This document shows positions 18,187 to 27,700 of a stretch of DNA of 64,000 nucleotides, in pieces. The notes below the pieces were generated by a model. It saw only the letters and a program-made list of their open reading frames with translations, was not told the DNA's origin and searched no databases. The translations under genes were made by a program, and so were the position numbers. How positions within the stretch are numbered: position 1 is the first letter of the stretch; every line of letters starts with the position of its first letter. Source of the DNA: Malassezia japonica (lineage: Eukaryota > Basidiomycota > Malasseziomycetes > Malasseziales > Malasseziaceae); assembly GCF_029542785.1 (NCBI RefSeq), contig NC_083370.1, positions 992,001 through 1,056,000 on the forward strand, written 5' to 3'.

Positions 18187-19611
18187 ATGGTACACACATT
18201 TGCGTTGGGATGGCAGTGGGCTGTTGCTATAGCTCTTGCGCTAGTATCGGCCGCACATGCTAAACAGCTACTCCCTCGCGATGCGTATACGGAAAGTCTA
18301 GGCAACAAAGTCAGTAAGGAGGGCGAGGTACGTATCGTGGCCCCACGCGCTACTTTTTTTTTTTTTTATGATTGGCCGAGGTACTGACCGGTCTTGCAGA
18401 GGCATCAACCCACAACACCGCCCAGCGGATCTGTACTTGCGTCGTTTCGGGTAAACAGCAAGGCAGATCTGCCTGTGTATTGGACTGAGAATCCTAAAAA
18501 TGACAGTGCGACCCATGCGCTTATTATTATCCATGGCAGTTTGCGCGATGGTGATTCGTACTGGACGGCTCTGAATGGCATCATGCAGCAGCAGCTTGCC
18601 TGGGGTAACAAGAACGTCGATCCTAATTTGATTATCACCGCGCCGGAGTTTTATTCCAAAAGGTTCAACAGCGGCCTTTACCAACCGAACCAACTGGCCT
18701 GGGGCGATACCAACCTGTGGCAAATCGGAGTGCCTTCCATTAATCCTGCTAATGTGAAGATTTCTTCGTTTGCGGCTGCACAGGCGCTCATCGAGCACTT
18801 TGATAACCGCACGATGTACCCCAAGATGAAGAACGTCACGCTGATCGGCCACAGTGGGGGCGCGCAGTTTGTCAGCCGCTACGCATCTGTGGTGCCGACT
18901 GATCCAAAGCACGTCTCTGTTCGTTACGTGGTTGCGGACCCCAGTTCGTCGGCCTACTTTACGCGCGACCGTCCGGTGACGGACCCCGCGTACGTGGACA
19001 AGAACAACTGCTCGCTGTACGCCAATTGGCGCTATGGCTTCAACGATTTCGAGCTTGCGCCGTACAGCGGCAAGACCGCCAAGACCTACTTTTCCAACTA
19101 CGTCTCGCGCGATGTGGTCAACTTGAACGGACTGTTGGACACCGAGCTCAACGGTGACCAGCAGTGCATGGCCCTCATCCAGGGCGGTTCGCAACGTATT
19201 GGGCGCAACCTCGCGTGGTGGAAGTACATCAATCTCCTGGCGCGCACGGACGAGGACGTCTCCTTGTTCCCCGGCAACTTTTCGTCGAGCCTGCCCGACT
19301 GGAGCGGGGCGTTTGACGGCGACTTTAATGTCAAGTTGTCGATTGTGGCCAATGCCACCCACGATGTTGGCGAGGTGTTTAGCAGTCCTCAGGGCTGCTC
19401 GGCGATCCTGGACAATGACAATATCAACCTTGGCTGGCGTCCAAGCGAAGCGTTCCCCATTCCGCCGAAGAACTCGACGACGCCGCAAGCCGGTTCCGCG
19501 GGGCAGGACCCCAGCACTTCCTTTTCTTCTTCCGCAACTGCTGTGCAGACGTCGTTGCTCTCCATCACCACGGCAGCGCTGCTCGCCGCTGTGCTGGTGA
19601 CGGTGTGCTAA
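18187..19611 (+). CDS. Secreted, probably GPI-anchored alpha/beta hydrolase
   Basis: Exons 18187-18327 and 18400-19611; 450 residues. A signal peptide is evident (hydrophobic core WAVAIALALVSAAHA, cleavage near residue 25). The hydrolase core shows IIIHGSLRDGDSYW (oxyanion region) and the nucleophile elbow GHSGG with Ser near 199; a candidate catalytic His lies in NATHDVGEVF near 368. Several N-glycosylation sequons are present. The C-terminus (STSFSSSATAV followed by a hydrophobic tail) looks like a Ser/Thr linker plus GPI-attachment signal. Its intron is 72 nt with a run of 14 thymines and TACTGACC branch site, unlike the other 42. Codon use is less GC-biased than in neighbours. The substrate is unknown; lipase or esterase activity is only a guess. 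Confidence 0.85.
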
Positions 19612-19752
19612 ACTGGTACAGAAGCGAGTGTCTGAGCACTCGCTTTTTGCGTAATGGATATCTAGATGTATATTAATAGACACTCTTCACGAGGGCGCTA
19701 CCGAGAAATGGGTATTTGGCACTCTACACCACACGCTATGTGCTGGGCACCG

Positions 19753-21471
19753 TTAGGCCGCGCCCATGCCCATCGCTTCTTCGCCCGCCATGGCCATGTT
19801 CTGGGCCTGCGGCGCGCCGCCCGGCTGGCCAGCGCGCTTGGCCGACACCACGTCGTCCACACGGAGGAGCAGCGAGGCGGACTCGATGGCAGTCTTGAGC
19901 GTCTGGATCTTGACGCTAGCGCTTTCGTAGAGGCCGTACTGCTTCATCTCGACCACCTTGCCCGAGTTACCGTCGACGCCGTACGAATGCTCGCCGTTTG
20001 CGTGCCGCGCACGGAGCTGTGTAAGGGTCTTGATGGCGTTCCCGCCGCAGTTTTGGATAAGCGTGCGCGGGATGGCCTCCATCGCCTCGGCCACCGCGTC
20101 CACCGCACCAACCTCGACGCCCTCGAGGTTCTGGCCGGCGTACTGTGCGAGGCCGACGGAGATCGCCATCTCCGTCGCACCACCGCCGGGCGCCAGCATC
20201 GGGTGGAAGATGATGTTGCGCGCGACCGACATGGCGTCGGCCAGGTTGCGGTCGATCTCGTTCAGGATATCCTTCGACGGGCCACGCAGCAGGATGGTGC
20301 ACGCCTTGGGGTCCTTGCACTTTTCCAGGAAGGTAAAGTATCTGTGTTAGCGTATCCATAAAAATAAAACGTACTCGTCGCCCATCTTTTCAATGTGAAA
20401 GAGGCCGCAGCGCGTGCCGACGTCGCCCTCACGGAGGTCCTCGACGCGGTTCACGACCTGCGCGCCGGTCGCGCGCGCAATGCGGTTGTTGTCCGACTTG
20501 CGCACGCGGCGGATGCACGTCACATTCGCCTTGAGGAGGAAGTGCTGCGCAAGGTCCGAGACGCCCTTCTCCGTAAAGACAAGGTCCGGCTTGAACTCGA
20601 GGATGCGGTCGCAGAGCTGCTTGATCTGCTCCTCCTCGATCTCGAGAATCCTGCTCCAGTCCTCTTCACGGGTGATTTCAATGTTGGTCTGCGACTCGCC
20701 CTTTTTGTACTCGAGCGGGCAGTCGAGGAGGATGATGCGCGGGTTCTCGATCCTGCGGCGCATCTTGGGGTGCGTCACGTCCTTGTTGAGCATCACGCCG
20801 TCGAGCACGCGGCTCTCCTCAATCTCGCCACCCGGCACCTTTTCGACGCGAGCGTAGCGCTTCAGGTCGACGGTCGCCGCCGTGCCGTCGTTCGCGCGCG
20901 GCGCACTCGTATCAAAGCTCGCGACGGTGCGCACCGCCTTGAGCGCGAGGCGGCACATGAGGTCCGACCAGCGCTGCACGAACTTGGTGCCGATCGAGGT
21001 CTTGATCAGCGCCAGCATCTCGTCGTCGCTCTCGACCTTGACCGGCACCGAGATCGACTCGACGATCTGCAGCGCACGCGCGAGCGCCTTCTTGTACGCC
21101 GAGATAATCACGACCGGGTGCATGCCGCGTTCCAAGAGCGGCAGCGAGTGCGCGAGCACTTCGCCGGCGAGGATAATCACGCTTGTCGTGCCGTCGCCGA
21201 CCTCTTCGTCCTGCGTGCGGCTCAGCTCGATCATGCTCTTCGCCGCCGGGTGCGCCACCTCGATCTCGCGCAGAATCGCGTGGCCGTCATTCGTCAGAAG
21301 AATACCGCCCATCGGGTCGAGGATCATCTTGAGCATGGCCTTGGGGCCGAGACAGGTGCGGATCACATCAGACACCGTCTTAGCCGCACTGATGTTGGAA
21401 ATCTGTGCCTTGCGGCCTGATTGGCGCTCAGGGCCTGCGTTCACCACGAACACCGGCTGCTGTCCAGCCAT
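19753..21471 (-). CDS. CCT3: Chaperonin-containing TCP-1 subunit gamma
   Basis: One of eight subunits of the cytosolic chaperonin that folds actin and tubulin. Exons 20375-21471 and 19753-20341, split by a 33-nt intron (20342-20374); 561 residues. Group II chaperonin signatures are present: LLTNDGHAIL, EVGDGTTSVIILAGE (nucleotide binding), and GGGATEMAIS in the C-terminal equatorial part. The joined sequence across the intron reads MGDEYFTFLEKCKDPKACTI, the gamma-specific apical region. The tail is Met/Gly/Ala-rich. It is divergent to the giant repeat protein, with a 287-bp promoter containing three CACGTG cores. Confidence 0.96.
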
Positions 21472-21523
21472 CTTCGTGGTCGTCCGTGCCTTTTCTCGTC
21501 GCCACGCCCGCTGGGTTTGCGAA

Positions 21524-21617
21524 CACGTGCCGAACACGTGGTGTACGCCGGTATGCAGGCTGCAGGACACGCGTCATTTTCTCGGGGGCCGCCTAGCCAC
21601 GCGGAAGAGCCACGTGG
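21524..21617. promoter_or_regulatory. Three CACGTG cores in the CCT3 / repeat-protein promoter
   Basis: CACGTG occurs at 21524-21529, 21535-21540 and within CCACGTGG at 21610-21617. The first two are 11 bp apart, about one helical turn, which would put bound dimers on the same face of the DNA. Confidence 0.45.
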
Positions 21618-21758
21618 AAACGCCGCGCGCTGCATGCCACAGGCCGGGCGAAGCGTGCGGGAAAGCCCCGAGTCGCGTACCGCGAGCTATTATTCTTTCG
21701 CGCGTAGGGCCTTTTCTTTCGTGCTACAACTCGCAGAGACTCAGGTTGGGACACTACC

Positions 21759-24700
21759 ATGGCCCTTTTCTCTGACCTGAAGCGGGGTAAGAACAGAAAG
21801 GGCGCCAAGGGCGCCGCCTCTGCCGCCAAGGCAGAGGGCCAGGAGGTGCAAAAGAAAGTGACCGAGGCCAAGGGCAAGGCCTCGACGGCTGCGACCCAAC
21901 CCAGTGGGGCAGCCACCACCGCCACCTCGGGGCTCAAGGGCAAGGGCACTGAGGCGACGGATGCGCTGACTGGCAAGGCCAAGGACGCGCCTGCGGGGCT
22001 CACGGGCAAGGCCAAGGACGCGCCTGCGGGACTGACGGGCAAGGCGCAGGACGCGTCGAAACAGGCACAGGATGCGCCCAAGACGCTGGCGGGCAAGGCG
22101 CCGACCGCCTCCGGCGCCGAGTCCGCCGAGAAGGAGGCACTCACTGCCGAGAAGGAGACCGCGTCGGGGCACTCGCGGTCGCACTCGCTCGACTTCCGCC
22201 GCCGCCTCCGCATGCCGAGCGGCATGTCGCTCAACAGCAAGCAGGGCGGCGGATTTGCGCCGTTCCGCCGCAACAAGTCGGGGCAGAATATCGCGGGCAA
22301 CGCGTCGTCGAGCACCGTCGACTTGCTCAACACCCCGAACTCCAAGAAGGGCTCTACATCGCAGAACGTGACACCGACCAGCACCAAGACGCGTGCCGCG
22401 AGCAGCGGCGTAATTCCCCCGGTGCCGTTCCTGCCGGCCTTTATGCGCGAGAAGGGCAACGCGAACGCGACCGCGACGCAGGACGAAAAGGAAAAGCAGA
22501 CGCTCCTTATGCCGAGCCCGTCGGACCTCGACGCGAACAAGGACAAGACCGGGGCCGCGCCGAGCATTGCCGCGCTCACACAGGGGGGCGCGCCAGCGAA
22601 GGATGCCACTAAGGACGCCAAGGAGGACACCTCGACCACGACGCAGCTGCCGGCTGCGACCACGTCGTCGGTGTCGACCTCGCCTACCGCCACGGGCGCC
22701 GCGCCGTCCATTGCGGGCGCCATGCTCTACAAGGGCCCGATGAGCCCCACGACTACGACTACGACTACGACTACTACGACCTCTGCGCCGCTGCGCAGCG
22801 CGTCGTCGCCGGCCGTCCCGACGTCGTCGGCGCCTTTGACGACTTCGTCCGCCCCTCTTTCGTACCTGACGACGACGCGCGCCGCCCCTGTCGACGCGCC
22901 CAAGACCGAGACGCCCAAGGCCGACGTCTCGACCGACTCCGCCAAGCCGGAGACGACCACGATCCTTCCCAGCTTCCTGCAGGCCAAGCCGCGCGTCAGC
23001 AACGAGGCCGACCGCTCGGCCGCAACGGTGATTGAGCGCCCCGTGGCGGAGACCTCGGCGGCTAAGGAGACGGAGCCGGTTAAAGAGGTTACGCCTGTCA
23101 AGGCCGTGCCGCCGTCGCCCGCTTACTCGCGCTACACGGCCGTCACCGCCGAGGACCATGAAGAGGACGAGGACGAGGAGGAAGAGGAAGACGACGACGA
23201 CGATGACGACGCGCGCTCGCTTGCCTCGAGCTATGTGGGCACGGTCGAGTCTGCTGCGTTCACGCTGCCGATGCACGACGCGCACGAGTATCTCGAGACG
23301 CCCAGCGCGTCGGTCGCGCACGGTTTCGACCCCAAGAACACGCGCGTCGCGCCTGCGCCGCCGTTCGACGAGGACGTGGCGGACAAGACGGGTGACACGT
23401 CGCGTGCTACGCAGACACAGGTCGGCGACGAATCGGCGGACACGGAGCACGCCGACTCCTCCAAGGCTGGTCTCTTTGGTGGCATGTCGCTCGGTGCTCT
23501 TGCCACGGCCGGCATGTCGATGCTGTACCCCGGCAGCCGACAGGCGAGCGGCCAACACGCGCCGCTCGAGGACGATGAGGCGGAGGTGAAGGGCGCCAAG
23601 GCTGCGCCTGCCACGGCCGCCGCGCCGAGCGAGGAGTCCGACTCGCTGTACTCGCAGTCGGACGCTACCGACAGCAAGCGCCCGTCGATGATTAGTGAGA
23701 AGACGGGCGAGCCCACGTCGACCTTCCCTATTACGCGCCCGCTGGCCGGCTTCTCGAGCTCGACCATGACGCCGACCAAGAAGGACTTTACGCTGGGCAA
23801 GATGGCCAGCAAGGAAACTGTGCCTTCGCTCCCTGAAAAGAGCGAGGAGGCGCCGCGCCTGACGGCTGCCGACAAGGGCAAGGCGCCCGAGATGCCGTCG
23901 GCGCTCCAGGACAACGCCACGGTCCCGAGCGTGCCTGCCACTGCGCAGCTCCCCGAGGTGCCTGCCAAGGACACGCTCGACAAGGGCAAGGCGCCCGCGG
24001 TCCCGGCCAAGGTGCCGGCCGTGCCGCTGGCCGCGCCCGAGATCCCCAACGACCCGACTTCGGTGACGGATGTCGTGACGGACAAGTCGCCACTGCCGGA
24101 TGCACCCGAGACGCTTCTGCCGGAGACGAAGGAGACCGTGCCGCAGGTGCCCAGCAAGGCGCCCGTTGTCCCAGAGAAGACGATCGCCGAGAAGACGGAG
24201 CTCGAGGAGCCCGCTCCGGCAGAGGTCGTCTCGACCGAGGCGCTGCCGACCAAGCCGGAGGAGCTCACGACCGAGCCCCTGGCGAAGGACGCCGTCGACG
24301 TGCCGGCGGAGACCGCCGTGCCTGCGGCGCTCGCCAAGGAGGCCGAGTCGAAGGAGCCTCTGGTGGCCGCGCCTATCGAGGAGACGGCTAAGCCCAAGGA
24401 GGCGCTTGCGGCTGCGGTGCCTGCCAAGGAGGAACCGGTGCAGGACTCGGAGCCTGTCAAGGCCGCTGAGCCTATCCAGGCGGCTGCGCCCCTGAAGGCT
24501 ACCGAACCTGTGGAGACCGAGCCTGTGAAGGAGATCGAGCCTGTGAAGGAGACCGAGCCTGTGAAGGAGGCTGAGCCTCTCAAGGCCGCTGTGCCGGTTA
24601 AGGAGGCTGAGCCTCTCAAGACCGACGAGCCCGTCAAGGAGGCCCTTGCGGAGCCCACCAAGACGGTGGAGCCTGCCAAGGCGACCCCTGTGGAGCCCAC

Positions 24701-27700
24701 CCAGACCGTGGAGCCTACCGAGACTGCGGAGCCCACCAAGGCCGCTATCGAGCCCACTACCGAGACTTCTGCCGAGTCCGCCGACAAGTCCGACACGGTC
24801 ACGTCGACGATCGGCGGCGCCGCTGCCGGCGCTGCTGCGGGTGTTGCTGCCGGCATGGCCTACCTGAAGAACGCTACGCTCGGCCCCCGTGCCGAGCAGC
24901 GCGACACGGACAAGGAACCTACATCGGCACCTACGCTGCCGTACGCCTCGACGACGGCGCCTACGCTGCCGTATGCCTCGACGACGCCTGCTGCCCAGGC
25001 GACCTCGACGGCGCCTACTTCGACGGGTTCCACGACGCTCCTTCCCCCCTTCCTGCCGGGCCACGACGTGAAGCGCAGCGACGTGCCGACCAAGTCGGTC
25101 GATGCGCCCGCCGAGATCTCCAAGACCGAGGCTCCTGCCGCTACGGCGGTGCCTGCGTCCACGTCGGCGCCTGCGCCTGCGCCGGTTCCAGTGCCCGAGC
25201 CTGTGGCTCCCTCGGCGCCCTCCGAGGCGCGCCCCGAGGACCTGCTGGTCGAGCCGCGCAAGCCCGAGACTGTCACGCCGAGCTCGTCGGTGCCCCAGAC
25301 GAGCGCCACGCCGAGCTCGTCGGTGCCCCAGACGGGTGCCACGCCGAGCTCTGCGCCCAAGCCAAGCACGACGCCCAAGGCAGAGGTCCCGTCGCACCTC
25401 GCGACGGCGCCCGTCGCTGCGCCCGAGCCCGTGCCTGCGCGCTCGCCCGAGGACGACAAAAAGCCGCGCCGCAAGAGCAAGCGCTTTAGCTTCGACAACC
25501 GCAACTCGGGCCTCTTTGCCAACGTGCCGTTCCTGTCGCGCCACTCGAAGCGCAGCTCGGTCTCGTCCGGCCCTGAGCCCGAGGCGGAGCCCGAGACGGG
25601 CGCCAAGCCGCAGGTGCCGCAGAAGGACCCCAACCGCCTCTCTGCGCTGCAGTCGCTCTCGGGCGTCTCGATGCGCGACGCCGCAGACCGCAGCGGCAGG
25701 CATCTGCCCGGCAGCGACGCCGAGCTGCCGCAGATGCCGCCTGTGCCGACCGCGCCGTCGATGAAGGAGCTGTCGTCGCCGAAGAAGCCGCTTGTGCCGG
25801 GTGTGCCCAAGACCCCCAAGCGCACGTCGGCATCGGCGCCCAAGTCGACAACGCCGAGCGCGCTGCCGCCTGTCCCTGCGGCGCCAGCTCCGAGTGCGCC
25901 GGCCCCCGAGCTCGAGGAGCCCGAGGTGCCGAACACGCTCGCCCCTGCGAACGTCTCGATGACACCGCTTGCGATGCGCGAGTCGGAGCAGGCTGCCGAG
26001 GAGCCCGTGATGGAGCTCCCAGAGACCTCTGCGCCCGCGCCCGTTCCCCAGGCCGTGATGGTCGACCCGCCGACGTCGCACGCCCCGACCGGCGTCGAGC
26101 CGACCCCTGTGCCCGAGGAGCCCGAGGCGGTGCCCGAGCCTGCGCCGGTCCCGGTTGCGGTGAACGTGCCTGCGCCGGCGTCGTACAGCGCGGTGCCTGT
26201 GCAGCAGTACATGGAGCCCGTGCGTGCGCCCGCGCAGACGTCGCTCCCTCGCTACATTTCGCTCGAGACGGAGCTGTCGACTGCGCCGCAGTCTGGCTAC
26301 GCGCGCCAGCTCGATAATGTGCAGACAGGCTACGCGCGCCAGCTCGACCAGGTGCAGCCTACCTATGCGACGCAGCACGATATTGTGCGCCCGACGTATG
26401 CGAAGCAGCTCGACGACGTGCAGCCCTCTGCTGAGCAGGAGGAGCACGACAGCAAGGTTGAGGCGCTGCTTGCGCCTCAGCTTGACACGGAGCCGCCTGC
26501 GGAGCACGCCCACGATCACAGCCACGGCAATGTCGAGGCGCTGCTTGCGCCCCAGCTCGACACGGAGCCGCCTGCGGAACACGACCACGATCACAGCCAC
26601 GGCAACCTCAAGGCGCTGCTTGCGCCTCAGCTCGACACGGAGCCGCCCGCGGAGCACGCCCACGATCACAGCCACGGCAATGTCGAGGCGCTGCTTGCTC
26701 CCCAGCTCGCCACGCACGAGCTTGAGAAGGAAGAGCATGCGCAGGCCGACGAGCACGACGTGAATACGGTGCTTGCGCGCCAGCACGCGTCTGCGCCGCA
26801 GTACGCGACGTCGCTCGATGCCGCGCCGGTCGCTGTCCCGGTCGCCGCGCCGGTCGCTGTCCCGGTCGCCGCGCCGGTGTCGGCGCCGTACGACCCCCAG
26901 CCGGTGCAGGAGGGCTTCCCGCGGTACCTGCAGACGGTGCCCGAGAGCGAGGAGCAGGCCGGTGTGCCCGAGGTCGACGAGAGTGTCGTCAGCCAGCCAG
27001 CGCAATACGCCGACGCGCACGACTCGGTTCCTCCCGTGCCTGTTGCGGTGTCTGTCGCCCCCCCTGTCTCGACGCCGTCGGTGCTGCGTGGCTCGGCGGC
27101 GTACGACCCCGAGTCGATTTCGCACTTCCTCAGTGCGATGGACGAGCTGGACTACTCGCGTGCGGTCGTGCGTGCCTCGTCGCTCGGTGTGCCCCTGTCG
27201 CAGATCCCCAGCAACATTCCGACTGCGGCCCCCCCCGCGGTTGCGCCGACGCGCCCCGTCGAGGAGCCGCTGCGCCCCAGCGAGCGCTTTGCCGGCAAGG
27301 GTGTGCAGTGGGACTCGGACGACTGGCTGCGCAGCCAGGTGCGTGGCGCGAGCACGGAGCAGCAGCGCGACCTTGACTCCTTCCTCAAGGCGCGCCGCCA
27401 GTACGTGCCTACGTTTGCCAAGGACTCTGCGCTCCCCCCCGTTCCCCCCAAGGATGTGGATGCGAAGCGCGACTCGATGGCGGGCCGCCGTCTGTCGCGC
27501 ATGAACTCGACCGGGAGCAACTTTGTGCTCTTTGACCAGTTCCTTTCGTCGGACTCGGAGCCGATCGACACCCACCTCTTCAACCTTGACGAGCTCGAGG
27601 AGGCCCACAAGATCAAGACGACGCCGCAGATGCCCAGCGAGCCCGTCATGGATCAGCACGAGCGCGACGTGCACATTACGCACACCGCGCTCCCCGACCT

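Noticed and set aside
20395..21420. 341-codon frame opposite CCT3
   Set aside because: Arg/Leu/His-rich shadow of the chaperonin gene, with no conserved motif.
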